Positions 1-11,881 of a stretch of 64,000 bases of DNA are shown here, one piece after another (position 1 is the stretch's first letter; each line of letters opens with the position of its first letter). Made by a program: the position numbers and the translations under genes. The notes below the pieces were generated by a model that had not been told where the DNA came from, ran no database searches, and saw only the letters and a list, made by a program, of their open reading frames with translations. This DNA is from Pseudomonas laurentiana (lineage in GTDB: Bacteria; Pseudomonadota; Gammaproteobacteria; Pseudomonadales; Pseudomonadaceae): contig NZ_BMQU01000007.1 of the NCBI RefSeq assembly GCF_014648275.1, positions 1-64,000 of the forward strand. Reading direction: 5' to 3'.

Positions 1-265
1 GGCGATTTTGAAATCGGCAGACGCTGAAGTCAGCCAGAGATGCATGGCTACTTCAGACCATCCTTAAATATATGTAGGACGTTTCTGAAATCAGATTGCC
101 CCCTACTTAGTGCCAACTCCCTCTCGATTGTTTTGACTGTCTACTCTCAGGGACATGCTAGACGAAAGCTTTTAGGCGCAGGAACTAACGTGAGCCTGCC
201 TTGCTGGCGATGCAGACACCGCGCCCAACAACGTGCCAGCCCGCACAACAATAATACGCAGGCGA
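1..265. other. no gene recognised; left edge of window
   Basis: I find no convincing coding region here. The first 180 bases are visibly richer in A and T than the genes that follow, and the open frames crossing it continue as antisense of the lipocalin gene and look like no family. Around 180-225 the sequence resembles a worn Pseudomonas REP-type repeat (an AGCCTGCCTTGCTGGCGATG-like stretch). It may hold the tail of a neighbouring transcription unit cut by the window edge. Confidence 0.4.
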
Positions 266-838
266 TCATGGCTGCCTGGCAACATCCCGATCAGACACTC
301 GCCAGATCAAGCGAGTCGTGTCGTACCCCTGCTGGCGCGCTTTGGCCAGCAGGCTTTCGCGCTGATAGGCCGATACCGTCGGTTTGCGCGAGAGCAACCA
401 GAGGTAACGCCGGTTCGGGTTGCCGACCAGTGCGGTCTGGTAGTCATCATCGACGTACAGCACCCAGTAGTCGCCCTTGGCAACGCCCGGCAGTAGCGTC
501 GAGAACCAGTTATCAAACTCGACCCAGAGCTTGTCAGTCTTGCCCGCGAACTGCGGCGTGGCGGTGCCGCGTGCCTCCTGCCATTCACCCTCCAGCGTGC
601 GGCAGCGGTTCAGGACACCGACATTGCCATCTGGCTTGAGGCTGTAATGCGCTTCAGATTGCGCACAATCGCGCTGGAAGAACATGGGCAGGCGCGCCAG
701 TTCATACCACGTACCCTGGTAGCGCTTGAGATCGACGCGGTCGGCTGTCTTTGGCGGCAATGGCCCGAGATCGGAGTGGGCGCAACCGCCAAGGAGCAAG
801 GCGGCGCTCAATCCCAGCAGGAGGGGAAGTCGTTTCAT
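266..838 (-). CDS. outer-membrane lipocalin (Blc family lipoprotein)
   Basis: A 190-residue lipocalin, probably a lipoprotein that binds or carries small hydrophobic molecules such as fatty acids or lysophospholipids at the outer membrane. The N-terminus is a lipoprotein signal with lipobox LGGC, so Cys19 should be the lipidated residue. The lipocalin hallmark GTWYELARLP follows at about residues 43-52, and later motifs (WVLYVDDDY, YLWLLSRKP) match the Blc/apolipoprotein D-like family. Length is normal for bacterial Blc. Its ATG overlaps the stop of the upstream small lipoprotein gene as ATGA, so the two are translationally coupled. The family call is firm; the ligand is not known from sequence. 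Confidence 0.9.
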   Translation of the reverse strand: MKRLPLLLGLSAALLLGGCAHSDLGPLPPKTADRVDLKRYQGTWYELARLPMFFQRDCAQSEAHYSLKPDGNVGVLNRCRTLEGEWQEARGTATPQFAGKTDKLWVEFDNWFSTLLPGVAKGDYWVLYVDDDYQTALVGNPNRRYLWLLSRKPTVSAYQRESLLAKARQQGYDTTRLIWRVSDRDVARQP

Positions 839-1089
839 TTAAGCCCCTGCCCTGAGTACATCAGCACGTTGTCACCGGCAAACTGAATGCTGATAAAGGT
901 GTCTTTGTCACCCCAGGTGCAGCTGGAAATGCCCAAGGCGCCGGAACAGTCAGTCGGCTTGCCAAGCAGCTTTTCGACGTCGACCTTTGCCATGCCCGCC
1001 TTGAGGTGTGAGTAGTTTTCCTGGTTGATTTTGTTGCACGCAGTCAAAAACACGCACAAGGACAACAGGGCGAGGGAACGCAACGACAT
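835..1089 (-). CDS. small lipoprotein, DUF3862/BamE-like fold
   Basis: An 84-residue lipoprotein with signal peptide and lipobox LTAC (Cys18). The rest matches the pattern of the small SmpA/BamE-like or BLIP-like folds (DUF3862): a YSHLKAGM start, DVEKLLGKPTDC, a second Cys in SSCTWGD, and ISIQFAGDNVLMYSGQGL at the end. The two cysteines in the mature part may form a disulfide. It is the first gene of a two-gene unit with the lipocalin, overlapping it by four bases. No function can be assigned; an envelope structural or assembly role is a family-based guess. Confidence 0.75.
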   Translation of the reverse strand: MSLRSLALLSLCVFLTACNKINQENYSHLKAGMAKVDVEKLLGKPTDCSGALGISSCTWGDKDTFISIQFAGDNVLMYSGQGLK

Positions 1090-1313
1090 GAAAGGTCACT
1101 CCTGAACATGAGGGGCTGGGCGGATAGCCTGCCATCAGCTTAGAAGGGGAAAAGCCCCCGTGGTTCCCTGCAGTAGAACATTGATCGAGGACGTTGGTCG
1201 GCTCAGGTGAAATGAGCATTAATCTTTTTTACCGCTCGGACGACACCTAGAGTGCGCTGCGACTATTTGCCGCGCCCTCACCATTGATTCGCCTTGCGTA
1301 AAAAGACCTCGTA

Positions 1314-3206
1314 ATGACCAAAAACCTGAAGTTCAGCCACAAGATCCTGCTCGCTGCCGCCCTTGTGGTCGTCGTCGCATTCACCGGCTTTATCCTGTTC
1401 AATGATTACCGGCAGCGCGAGGCCTTGCGTGACAGCACTGAAGCGTCGATGCGGGAACTGGGCAGCCTGACTACCAGCAACATCCAGAACTGGCTAGGCA
1501 GCCGTATTCAGATCTTGAATTCGCTGGCCCAGCAAATTGCCGTGGACGGTACCCCAAAAGACCGCCTGACACGCAGCATCGAGCTGCCGGTGTATCGCGA
1601 TAACTTCCTGATGACCTACTTCGGCGGCCAGGATGGCAGCATGTTGTCGGTGCCTGTCGGAAACCGTGCCGCTGACTACGACCCTCGCGCACGTGGCTGG
1701 TACAAGGCTGCCAGCAACGCCAACAGCACCATTATCACCGAGCCCTATGTGTCGGCCTCCCTGGGCAAACTGGTCATTACCATTGCGACCCCAGTGCAGC
1801 ATGACGGCAAGCATGTTGGGGTGAGTGGTGCCGATACGGGCCTGGATACCATCAGTTCGATCATCAACGCCCTGAACTTCGATGGACACGGCCGGGCTTT
1901 CATCGTCAGCAGTGATGGCAAGATCCTGATTCACCCAGACAGCTCGTTGAACCTGAAGACGCTGGCCGACGTGTACCCACAAGGTGCACCGACTATTGGC
2001 AATGGGCTCAAGGAGGTTGAGGTCAACGGCCACAAGAAGTTCATCAGCTTCACTCAGGTCAGTGGCATTCCGTCGGTCAACTGGTACGTTGCGCTGGAGC
2101 TGGATCAGGAAGCAGCTTTTGCCATGCTGGGCGAATTCCGCACCTCGGCCATGATTGCCATGGCGATTGCCGTACTGATCATCATCGGCCTGCTCGGCAT
2201 GCTGATTCGCGTATTGATGGAGCCGCTGCATGTAATGGGCCGGGCGATGCACGACATTGCTGAAGGCGAAGGCGACCTGACCAAGCGGCTGCGCATCCAT
2301 GCTCAGGACGAATTCGGCACCTTGGGGCAATCGTTCAATCGCTTTGTCGAACGCATCCACGAGTCGATCCGCGAAGTGTCCTCCGCCACCGGTCAGGTCA
2401 ATGAGGTGGCCACCCGCGTGGTCAGTGCTTCAAACGCCTCGATTCAAAATGCTGATCAGCAGGCCAGCCGGACCAACAGTGTGGCGGCAGCCATCAACCA
2501 ACTGGGCGCGGCTGCACAGGAGATCGCCCAAAACGCGGCACTCGCCTCGCAACACTCCAGTGATGCGCGCAACCTGGCTGCAGAAGGCCAGCAGGTGGTT
2601 GATCAGACCATCTCGGTCATGAATCAGTTGTCGACGAAAATCAGCGACGCCAGTGGCAATATCGAAACCCTGAACGCCAACACGGTGAACATCGGGCAAA
2701 TCCTCGAAGTCATCAGCGGCATCTCCCAACAGACCAACCTGCTGGCGCTTAACGCCGCCATCGAAGCGGCGCGTGCCGGTGAAGCCGGGCGTGGTTTCGC
2801 GGTGGTGGCCGATGAAGTGCGTAACCTGGCCCATCGTACCCAGGACTCGGCGCAGCAGGTACAGCGGATCATTGAGGAACTGCAGAGCGGGGCGCGGGAT
2901 GCGGTCAACACCATGACCGAAAGCCAGAGCCAGAGTGAAAGCAGTGTCGGTATCGCCAACCAGGCCGGTGAGCGCCTGGGCAGCGTGACCCAGCGGATCA
3001 GCGAGATCGATGGCATGAATCAATCGGTTGCTACGGCCACCGAGGAACAGACTGCCGTAGTGGAGTCGATCAATGTCGATATCACCGAGATCAACACACT
3101 GAATCAGGAAGGGGTGCAAAACCTGCAAACCACGCTGCAGGCGTGCAATGACCTGGAGTACCAGGCCACACGCTTGAAGCACCTGGTCGGCAGCTTCAGG
3201 ATCTAA
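1314..3206 (+). CDS. methyl-accepting chemotaxis protein with amino-acid-type dCache domain
   Basis: A 630-residue chemoreceptor. Order of parts: TM1 at about residues 12-29, a periplasmic double-Cache sensor (about 33-275), TM2 at about 278-300, HAMP (about 301-354), and a cytoplasmic signalling domain whose tip reads [34 protein letters not shown]. The sensor carries the residues described for the amino-acid-binding dCache_1AA motif at the expected spacing: Tyr122, Arg127, Trp129, Tyr130, Tyr145 and Asp174. This predicts that it detects amino acids directly, as PctA-type receptors do. There is no CheR-tethering pentapeptide at the C-terminus. It stands alone, followed by a palindrome. The exact ligand range cannot be read from the sequence. 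Confidence 0.92.
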   Translation: MTKNLKFSHKILLAAALVVVVAFTGFILFNDYRQREALRDSTEASMRELGSLTTSNIQNWLGSRIQILNSLAQQIAVDGTPKDRLTRSIELPVYRDNFLMTYFGGQDGSMLSVPVGNRAADYDPRARGWYKAASNANSTIITEPYVSASLGKLVITIATPVQHDGKHVGVSGADTGLDTISSIINALNFDGHGRAFIVSSDGKILIHPDSSLNLKTLADVYPQGAPTIGNGLKEVEVNGHKKFISFTQVSGIPSVNWYVALELDQEAAFAMLGEFRTSAMIAMAIAVLIIIGLLGMLIRVLMEPLHVMGRAMHDIAEGEGDLTKRLRIHAQDEFGTLGQSFNRFVERIHESIREVSSATGQVNEVATRVVSASNASIQNADQQASRTNSVAAAINQLGAAAQEIAQNAALASQHSSDARNLAAEGQQVVDQTISVMNQLSTKISDASGNIETLNANTVNIGQILEVISGISQQTNLLALNAAIEAARAGEAGRGFAVVADEVRNLAHRTQDSAQQVQRIIEELQSGARDAVNTMTESQSQSESSVGIANQAGERLGSVTQRISEIDGMNQSVATATEEQTAVVESINVDITEINTLNQEGVQNLQTTLQACNDLEYQATRLKHLVGSFRI

Positions 3207-3215
3207 AGATGGGTG

Positions 3216-3238
3216 CATCGCCGGCCAGGCCGGCGATG
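3216..3238. terminator. palindrome after the chemoreceptor, terminator or REP-like
   Basis: CATCGCCGGCC and GGCCGGCGATG face each other across a central A. The palindrome sits between the convergent chemoreceptor and DUF924 genes. It has no T-run, so it may be a REP-type unit or an mRNA 3'-end hairpin rather than a classical intrinsic terminator. A similar CGTCGGCCTGGCCGGCGA element lies at 8065-8085. Confidence 0.5.
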
Positions 3239-3242
3239 TGCC

Positions 3243-3839
3243 TTAGAACCGAGAGCCCGGCTCCAGCAGAAAGTCCATCTCCTCGTCGGTACTGGGTCGA
3301 CCGAGTGTCAGGTTGCGGTGCGGGAAGCGCCCGAAACGGGTTATGACGCGCTGATGCTGCTCGGCATAATCCAGAAAGCCCTCGAACAAGCGACGATCAG
3401 ACTCAGGCTGGGCCGCCAGCAACAGCCGGTAACGCTCGACGCAGATATTCTGCCAGTCCAGGACTTCGGCATGCTCCAGCACCAGCAGGATGAACACCCG
3501 CTGGATCGGCAACAGCTGATAATCCCAGGCTTTGTCCAGGCCCTGCATCACCAGCACCTGGGCACGCCGGTCACCGTCGAAGGCTCGCGGCGTATCGCGA
3601 TAGATCATCCGCGGCAACTGATCAAGCAGCAGTACCAGACCCAACCAGCCCTGAGGGCTTTGCAGCCACTCATCCAGGCCGCCAGCCAGTGCCTGCTCGA
3701 CCAGATCACCGAAGCGCTCATGCGCCTCGGCATCGTGGTGCTTGCCAAACCACAAGGTGCTCTTCTCGTCAGCTACGTCTTGAGGACTGGTGCCCCAACC
3801 GAACCACCATTCCAGTAACGGCTGCCAAGGTGCGAGCAT
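3243..3839 (-). CDS. DUF924 family protein
   Basis: A 198-residue protein of the DUF924 family, recognised by the WWFG start, the LLLDQLPRMIYRDTPRAFDGD core and the C-terminal RFGRFPHRNLTLGRPSTDEEMDFL signature. The family folds as a helical, TPR-like domain of unknown biochemical role. Length is typical. It lies four bases downstream of fbp in the opposite sense of reading order (fbp ends at 3844 and this gene starts at 3839), so they are probably co-transcribed from the fbp promoter. No function is proposed. Confidence 0.85.
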   Translation of the reverse strand: MLAPWQPLLEWWFGWGTSPQDVADEKSTLWFGKHHDAEAHERFGDLVEQALAGGLDEWLQSPQGWLGLVLLLDQLPRMIYRDTPRAFDGDRRAQVLVMQGLDKAWDYQLLPIQRVFILLVLEHAEVLDWQNICVERYRLLLAAQPESDRRLFEGFLDYAEQHQRVITRFGRFPHRNLTLGRPSTDEEMDFLLEPGSRF

Positions 3840-3843
3840 GGAC

Positions 3844-4854
3844 TTACTCCTGGTGATAGCCGGTCACGCGCTCGACTTCCTGCTTGGAGCCGAGGAATAC
3901 CGCAACGCGCTGGTGCAGGCTGTCTGGCTGGATGTCGAGGATACGCTGATGACCATCAGTGGCAGCGCCACCGGCCTGCTCGATGATGAACGACATCGGG
4001 TTGGCTTCGTACATCAGGCGCAGCTTGCCCGGTTTGGAAGGTTCGCGGGAATCGCGCGGGTACATGAACAGGCCGCCACGGGTCAGGATACGGTGCACAT
4101 CGGCAACCATCGACGCGATCCAGCGCATGTTGTAGTTCTTGTTCAACGGGCCGGTCTCACCCGCCAGCAACTCGCCGACATAGCGCTGTACCGGTGCTTC
4201 CCAGTGACGCTGGTTGGACATGTTGATGGCGAACTCGGCGGTGCTTTCCGGCACGCTGATGTTTTCGTGGGTCAGTACGAAGCTGCCCAGTTCACGGTCC
4301 AGGGTGAAGCCTTTGACGCCATCGCCCAAGGTCAGGATCAGCATGGTCTGTGGACCATAGATCGCGTAACCGGCAGCAACCTGCTGGGTGCCAGGCTGCA
4401 GGAAGGCTTTCTCGTTCAGGCTCTCGTTCTGGCTCAGGTACTCATTCGGGCAACGCAGCACCGAGAAAATAGTGCCGACCGACACGTTGACGTCGATGTT
4501 CGACGAACCGTCCAGCGGGTCGAATACCAGCAGGTAGGCACCCTTCGGGTACTTGCCCGGGATCTGGTAGGCATTGTCCATTTCCTCGGACGCCATGCCG
4601 GCCAGGTGACCGCCCCACTCGTTGGCCTCCAGCAGGATATCGTTGGAGATCACGTCCAGTTTCTTTTGGACTTCGCCTTGCACGTTTTCAGTGCCCATGC
4701 TGCCGAGGACGCCGCCCAGGGCGCCTTTGGAGACGTGGTGGCTGATCTCCTTGCACGCACGCGCCACCACTTCGATCAGGAAGCGCAGATCGGCAGGAGT
4801 ACTGTTGCTGCGGGTCTGCTCAATCAAATAGCGACTCAGGGTAACGCGGGACAT
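3844..4854 (-). CDS. fbp: class I fructose-1,6-bisphosphatase
   Basis: A 336-residue enzyme hydrolysing fructose 1,6-bisphosphate to fructose 6-phosphate, the gluconeogenic step that matters in a bacterium feeding its Entner-Doudoroff pathway from organic acids. The metal and phosphate site motif [22 protein letters not shown] is intact, as is the C-terminal [27 protein letters not shown] chose the ATG at 4854 ([11 protein letters not shown]) over an in-frame start 12 codons earlier, because GGAG sits seven bases before it and the family begins here. It is followed closely by the DUF924 gene and sits next to glgP, which also handles stored sugar. Confidence 0.97.
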   Translation of the reverse strand: MSRVTLSRYLIEQTRSNSTPADLRFLIEVVARACKEISHHVSKGALGGVLGSMGTENVQGEVQKKLDVISNDILLEANEWGGHLAGMASEEMDNAYQIPGKYPKGAYLLVFDPLDGSSNIDVNVSVGTIFSVLRCPNEYLSQNESLNEKAFLQPGTQQVAAGYAIYGPQTMLILTLGDGVKGFTLDRELGSFVLTHENISVPESTAEFAINMSNQRHWEAPVQRYVGELLAGETGPLNKNYNMRWIASMVADVHRILTRGGLFMYPRDSREPSKPGKLRLMYEANPMSFIIEQAGGAATDGHQRILDIQPDSLHQRVAVFLGSKQEVERVTGYHQE

Positions 4855-4950
4855 GTAAGGCTCCGAAGGAAGGGGGTAGTAAAAACCCACGCAGTTTACA
4901 GGGAGAGTGAAGCGCTAGCGAGCAATAGGACGGGCTCGTCCGATCAGACG

Positions 4951-4990
4951 GCACATTGGTCCGAGAGTTCATCCCCTCGGACCAATGTGC
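4951..4990. repeat. 15-bp perfect inverted repeat behind glgP
   Basis: GCACATTGGTCCGAG (4951-4965) is repeated exactly in reverse complement at 4976-4990, with a 10-base spacer. It starts seven bases after the glgP stop codon and lies upstream of fbp. As RNA it would form a long, clean hairpin, but no T-run follows on either strand. It is more likely a transcript 3'-end stabiliser or a protein-binding palindrome than a simple intrinsic terminator. Confidence 0.7.
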
Positions 4991-4996
4991 ACCGAC

Positions 4997-7447
<2,451 letters not shown>

Positions 7448-7643
7448 TCGTCGTCCTCAAGCAGGTTGACGTTCGGGTGCGATCTATCAGCCTAGACGCT
7501 CCAGCACAGACTGACAGCCCTGGTTCGCGGTTTTCTGCACCGTGATGAATAGTTTCATCGAGAAAAACCGGCAAATGGTTGTTCATTCTTTCACCAACCC
7601 CGGTATCATCGCGCGCCCGTATGACCGCCGAAAGCCGAACCCG

Positions 7644-8048
7644 ATGAAACCGACCTTGATCGCAGCTGCTGAACTAGACCGCCTGGACACCTGGCAAAAA
7701 TATGCCAGCCACATGTGCGGAGGCTGCATGTCCAGTTGCTGCACCCTGCCAGTGGAAGTGCGCATCAAGGACTTGATCCGTATCGGGGTTGTCGACGAAT
7801 TTGAAAAGGACGAGCCGCCGAAGAACGTTGCCAAGCGACTGCAGAAGGAAGGGATTGTCGAGCGCTTCAACCAGAAGTCGGGCATCTTCACCCTGGCGCG
7901 GATGAGCAACGACGATTGCCTCTATCTAGACCGCAAGAGCCGCCTCTGCACCATCTACGACAAGCGTCCGGATACCTGCCGCAACCACCCGAAAGTCGGC
8001 CCTCGGCCAGGTTACTGTGCCTACAAGCCAAAGCCACCTGCGCGCTAA
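7644..8048 (+). CDS. YkgJ-type cysteine cluster protein
   Basis: A 134-residue cytoplasmic protein with the conserved cysteine set of the YkgJ/UPF0153 (CxxCxxxCC) family: CGGCMSSCC near the N-terminus, then DCLYLDRKSRLCTIYDKRPDTCRNHP. These residues probably bind a metal ion, zinc or iron; the biochemical role of the family is unknown. The start is taken at MKPTLIAAAELD because the in-frame codons further upstream run through the likely promoter and look unlike the family. It is convergent with typA, with a strong shared terminator between them. Confidence 0.8.
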   Translation: MKPTLIAAAELDRLDTWQKYASHMCGGCMSSCCTLPVEVRIKDLIRIGVVDEFEKDEPPKNVAKRLQKEGIVERFNQKSGIFTLARMSNDDCLYLDRKSRLCTIYDKRPDTCRNHPKVGPRPGYCAYKPKPPAR

Positions 8049-8100
8049 GCATAACTGGCAGGTAGTCGTCGGCCTGGCCGGCGACAGACGCACAAAAAAA

Positions 8101-8130
8101 AACGCCCCCGGCCTTTCGACCGGGGGCGTT
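8101..8130. terminator. bidirectional intrinsic terminator (ykgJ-like / typA)
   Basis: An 11-bp perfect stem, AACGCCCCCGG with CCGGGGGCGTT, and an 8-base loop. A-run on the left and TTTTC on the right give a U-tract for transcripts from both sides. It lies exactly between two convergent genes. Confidence 0.92.
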
Positions 8131-8145
8131 TTCATTTAGCCGAGC

Positions 8146-9969
8146 TTAGTTAGCCTTGGCTTTCTTGGCAGCGCGGGTACGCTCGCCTTCGTCGAGGATC
8201 TTCTTACGCAGACGGATCGACTTCGGCGTAACTTCACACAGCTCGTCGTCCTGGATGAATTCCAGGGCCTGTTCCAGGGTGAAACGAACCGGTGGAACCA
8301 GAGCGATGGTTTCGTCTTTACCCGAAGCCCGCATGTTGTCGAGCTTCTTGCCCTTGGTAGGGTTGACGCCCAGGTCGTTGTCACGGCTGTTCAGACCAAC
8401 GATCTGACCGTTGTAGATGTCCTGACCGTGCTCGATGAACAGCTTGCCACGGGCCTGCAGGGTTTCCAGGGAGTAGGTCAGTGCCTTGCCGGTTTCAACC
8501 GATACCAGTACACCGTTCTGACGGCCGGACATGTGGCCGGACTTCATGGTGTCGTAGCGATCGAAGATCGAGGTCAGGATGCCTGCACCGTTGGTCAGGG
8601 TCAGGAACTGGTTACGGAAACCAATCAGACCACGGGCTGGAATGTTGTACTCCAGACGCACACGGCCTTTGCCATCCGGCGACATGTTGGTCAGGTCGCC
8701 TTTACGCAGACCCATCTCTTCCATGACCTTGCCCTGAGCTTCTTCAGGGATGTCGATGGTGACGTTCTCGAACGGCTCCTGCTTGACGCCGTTGACTTCG
8801 CGAATGATCACTTCAGGACGGCCTACAGCCATCTCGAAGCCTTCACGACGCATGGTTTCGATCAGAACCGACAGGTGCAGCTCACCACGGCCGGAAACCT
8901 TGAACTTGTCAGCCGAGTCGCCTTCTTCAACGCGCAGTGCAACGTTGTACAGCAGCTCTTTGTCCAGACGTTCCTTGATGTTACGGCTGGTGACGAACTT
9001 GCCTTCCTTGCCGCAGAACGGCGAGTCGTTGACCTGGAAGGTCATCGAAACGGTTGGCTCGTCGACGGTCAGAGGCTTCATCGCTTCGACGTTCAGTGGG
9101 TCGCACAGGGTGTCGGAGATGAACAGCTCGTCGAAACCGCTGACGCAGACGATGTCGCCTGCCAGTGCTTCTTCAACGTCAACGCGGTGCAGACCGTGGT
9201 GACCCATCAGTTTCAGGATACGGCCGTTACGCTTCTTGCCGTCAACGTCGATCGCTACAACCGGGGTGTTCGGCTTGACGCGGCCACGGGCAATACGGCC
9301 AACGCCGATAACACCGAGGAAGCTGTTGTAGTCCAGAGCGGAGATCTGCATCTGGAACGGACCGTCACGGTCAACCGAAGGTGCTGGTACGTTGTCGACG
9401 ATCGACTGGTACAGCGGGGTCATGTCTTCAGCCATGTCGGTGTGGTCCAGACCGGCAATACCGTTCAGGGCCGAGGCGTAGACGACTTTGAAGTCCAGCT
9501 GTTCATCGGTAGCACCGAGGTTGTCGAACAGGTCGAAGATCTGGTCCAGAACCCAATCAGGACGCGCGCCTGGACGGTCAACCTTGTTGATGACCACGAT
9601 TGGACGCAGGCCGGCTTCGAAGGCCTTCTTGGTCACGAAACGGGTTTGCGGCATCGGGCCGTCTTGAGCGTCAACCAGCAGCAGCACGGAGTCAACCATC
9701 GACATTACGCGCTCAACTTCGCCACCGAAGTCGGCGTGGCCGGGGGTATCCACGATGTTGATGTGGTAGCCGTTCCAGTTGATGGCGGTGTTCTTCGCCA
9801 GAATGGTAATGCCGCGCTCTTTTTCCTGGTCGTTGGAGTCCATCACGCGCTCGTCGTTGAGCTCGTTGCGCTCCAGAGTGCCGGACTGACGCAGGAGTTT
9901 GTCTACCAGGGTGGTTTTACCATGGTCAACGTGGGCGATGATGGCGATGTTACGGAGATTTTCGATCAC
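8146..9969 (-). CDS. typA: ribosome-associated GTPase TypA/BipA
   Basis: A 607-residue translational GTPase of the EF-G family that helps 50S assembly and growth under cold and other stress. The G1 loop is AHVDHGKTT, followed by [25 protein letters not shown] (G3) and [11 protein letters not shown] (G4). The C-terminal region has the BipA-specific [21 protein letters not shown] and [19 protein letters not shown]. Length matches the family. It is monocistronic by appearance, ending in the shared terminator at 8101-8130. Confidence 0.97.
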   Translation of the reverse strand: MIENLRNIAIIAHVDHGKTTLVDKLLRQSGTLERNELNDERVMDSNDQEKERGITILAKNTAINWNGYHINIVDTPGHADFGGEVERVMSMVDSVLLLVDAQDGPMPQTRFVTKKAFEAGLRPIVVINKVDRPGARPDWVLDQIFDLFDNLGATDEQLDFKVVYASALNGIAGLDHTDMAEDMTPLYQSIVDNVPAPSVDRDGPFQMQISALDYNSFLGVIGVGRIARGRVKPNTPVVAIDVDGKKRNGRILKLMGHHGLHRVDVEEALAGDIVCVSGFDELFISDTLCDPLNVEAMKPLTVDEPTVSMTFQVNDSPFCGKEGKFVTSRNIKERLDKELLYNVALRVEEGDSADKFKVSGRGELHLSVLIETMRREGFEMAVGRPEVIIREVNGVKQEPFENVTIDIPEEAQGKVMEEMGLRKGDLTNMSPDGKGRVRLEYNIPARGLIGFRNQFLTLTNGAGILTSIFDRYDTMKSGHMSGRQNGVLVSVETGKALTYSLETLQARGKLFIEHGQDIYNGQIVGLNSRDNDLGVNPTKGKKLDNMRASGKDETIALVPPVRFTLEQALEFIQDDELCEVTPKSIRLRKKILDEGERTRAAKKAKAN

Positions 9970-10096
9970 TTGTGTATCTCGAGCAGAGGATTCGGGTTGC
10001 CGCCAGTTTAGGCGGCGAATATGAATGAAAAACGCTCAACGGGCCCGCCGGTCGGGAGGGCGGTGGCGGATGCTCCCGCCATACAGCCCTGGCGTC

Positions 10097-11551
10097 TTAT
10101 GCCGGGCGATAAACACGCACATTGGCATGTCCCTCGCTCAATAAGTGGTGGGCATGCAGGCGGCTCATTACGCCCTTGTCGCAATACAGCAGGTACTGGC
10201 GGTTAGCATCCAGTTCCTTGAAACGGCTGTTCAAGGCATAGAACGGCAGTGCCTGAACTTCGATACCTTCGAGTACCAGTGGCTGGTCTTCCTGAGCGTC
10301 GGGGTGACGGATGTCGATCACCACCTGCCCGGCCAGCGCCTGGCTGACTTCCTCAATCTCAATATCCTGGCCCAGTTCGTCGATCACATTGTCGATCGAA
10401 ATCAGCCGAGCACGCTCCAGCGCACGCTCCAGCACAGCCATGTCGAAGCCGCGCTCTTCACTTTCGACGCGATGACGCTTGGCGCAGGTGGTCGGGTTCA
10501 CCGAAATCACGCCGCAGTATTCTGGCATGTGCTTGGCAAACTCGGCGGTCCCGATCTGGTAGGCCTGATCGATGATGTCCTGCTTATGGCTGGCCAACAG
10601 TGGGCGCAACACCAGTTTTTCAGTAGCAGAATCGATCACCGCAAGGTTCGGCAGGGTCTGGCTGGAGACCTGGGAAATCGCCTCGCCAGTTACCAGCGCG
10701 TCGATTTCCAGGCGATCGGCAATGCGGGTTGCAGCACGCAACATCATACGCTTGAGGGTAACGCCCATATAGCTGTTACCGACCTTGCCGAGAATCTCTC
10801 CGACCACTTCTTCGAACGGCACGCTGACAAACAGCACGCGCTGGCTGCTGCCGTACTTTTTCCACAGGTAGTGTGCGACTTCCATTACCCCAAGCTCGTG
10901 GGCACGGCCACCGAGGTTGAAGAAGCAGAAGTGGGTCATCAGGCCGCGGCGCATCATCTGGTAAGCCGCCACGGTGGAGTCGAAACCACCCGACATCAGT
11001 ACCAGGGTCTGCTCCAGCGCACCCAGTGGATAACCACCGATGCCCGGGTGCTGGCTGTGCACCACAAACAGGCGCTCGTCACGCAGCTCAAGGCGCACGA
11101 CGACTTCCGGGTTACGCAGATCGATCCCGGCTGCGCCGCATTGCTGGCGCAGTTGGCTGCCAACATAGCGATCGACATCCATGGAGGTGAAGCTGTGCTT
11201 GCCCGCACGCTTGCAGCGAACCGAAAAATGCTTGCCGGCCAGCTGCGCACCATAATGAAGCTTGCACTTGGCGACGATATCGTCGAAATCGACCAGCGGG
11301 TATTCGTCGACCTGCAGGAAATGCGCAATGCCCGGCGTACAGGACAGGCGCTCGATCATCTCGCGCTGCACTTTCTCGTCGTCCAGGCGCGTGATGATCT
11401 CGAGATTATCCCAGACACCCTTTACCACGAGCTCTGGATCGAGGTCCTTGAGCACGACACGAATGTTGCGGCAGAGCTGGCGAATGAAGCGCTTGCGCAC
11501 TGGGCCGCTCTTGATGGTGATCTCTGGGAAAATCTTGACGATTAGTTTCAT
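10097..11551 (-). CDS. thiI: tRNA 4-thiouridine synthetase / sulfurtransferase ThiI
   Basis: A 484-residue enzyme that makes 4-thiouridine at tRNA position 8 and can supply sulfur for thiazole synthesis. Parts in order: a ferredoxin-like and THUMP RNA-binding region, an adenylating PP-loop domain with the motif SGGFDSTVA, then a C-terminal rhodanese domain with YCDKGVMS whose Cys carries the persulfide. The partner cysteine in the AANH domain is in [13 protein letters not shown]. The start at [22 protein letters not shown] is the conserved family start, eight codons inside the longest frame. It is divergent from glnA. Confidence 0.96.
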   Translation of the reverse strand: MKLIVKIFPEITIKSGPVRKRFIRQLCRNIRVVLKDLDPELVVKGVWDNLEIITRLDDEKVQREMIERLSCTPGIAHFLQVDEYPLVDFDDIVAKCKLHYGAQLAGKHFSVRCKRAGKHSFTSMDVDRYVGSQLRQQCGAAGIDLRNPEVVVRLELRDERLFVVHSQHPGIGGYPLGALEQTLVLMSGGFDSTVAAYQMMRRGLMTHFCFFNLGGRAHELGVMEVAHYLWKKYGSSQRVLFVSVPFEEVVGEILGKVGNSYMGVTLKRMMLRAATRIADRLEIDALVTGEAISQVSSQTLPNLAVIDSATEKLVLRPLLASHKQDIIDQAYQIGTAEFAKHMPEYCGVISVNPTTCAKRHRVESEERGFDMAVLERALERARLISIDNVIDELGQDIEIEEVSQALAGQVVIDIRHPDAQEDQPLVLEGIEVQALPFYALNSRFKELDANRQYLLYCDKGVMSRLHAHHLLSEGHANVRVYRPA

Positions 11552-11648
11552 GAAAAACTGCGTGCAATGTGCCAAGCGAAAAAGGGGGGCGCGGATTATA
11601 GCGGAAATTGCTCAAGGTTTGACCAACTATTGTACGGACGGCATCACG

Positions 11649-11665
11649 CGCACCAAAACGGGTCA
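11649..11665 (+). promoter_or_regulatory. candidate NtrC enhancer site 1 of glnA
   Basis: CGCACCAAAACGGGTCA resembles the NtrC consensus TGCACC-W4-TGGTGCA: the left half and the A-rich centre fit well, the right half is weaker. Its centre is about 138 bases before the predicted sigma-54 start site. Confidence 0.6.
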
Positions 11666-11679
11666 TAACAATTAAAAAC

Positions 11680-11696
11680 CGCATCATAAGAGTGCG
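11680..11696 (+). promoter_or_regulatory. candidate NtrC enhancer site 2 of glnA
   Basis: CGCATCATAAGAGTGCG keeps the outer parts of both NtrC half-sites (GCA-C and GTGC) around an AT centre. It lies 31 bp, about three helical turns, from site 1 and centres about 107 bases before the predicted start. This is the same geometry as the well-studied enteric glnA enhancer. Confidence 0.62.
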
Positions 11697-11768
11697 AAAA
11701 AAATCAGCTTTTTCAGTATTTACGGCGCAAACGCCTGTGTTTGGGGCAAAAAACCCAAGTCGGGGCAC

Positions 11769-11784
11769 TGGCATGCAATTTGCT
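11769..11784 (+). promoter_or_regulatory. sigma-54 promoter of glnA
   Basis: TGGCATGCAATTTGCT has GG at 11770-11771 and GC at 11782-11783, separated by the required ten bases, and matches TGGCAC-N5-TTGCW at all but one specified position. Transcription should start near 11795, leaving a leader of about 87 bases before glnA. Confidence 0.82.
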
Positions 11785-11881
11785 CCCTTGTGAGGCAGGT
11801 TGCCTTGGCGGACTATTCGCGCCCGGCATCACCCAAATTCAAGGGCTGCACAGGCAAGCTCTACCCCACCCGGAGGACACT

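Noticed and set aside
246-268. AACAATAA, a Crc/Hfq-type CA motif followed by an ATG
   Set aside because: The ATG opens only an antisense frame of the lipocalin gene, so the motif has no credible target.
8428-10011. A 527-codon plus-strand open frame opposite typA
   Set aside because: Antisense shadow of typA; low-complexity Val/Asp/Gln-rich translation and no ribosome-binding site.
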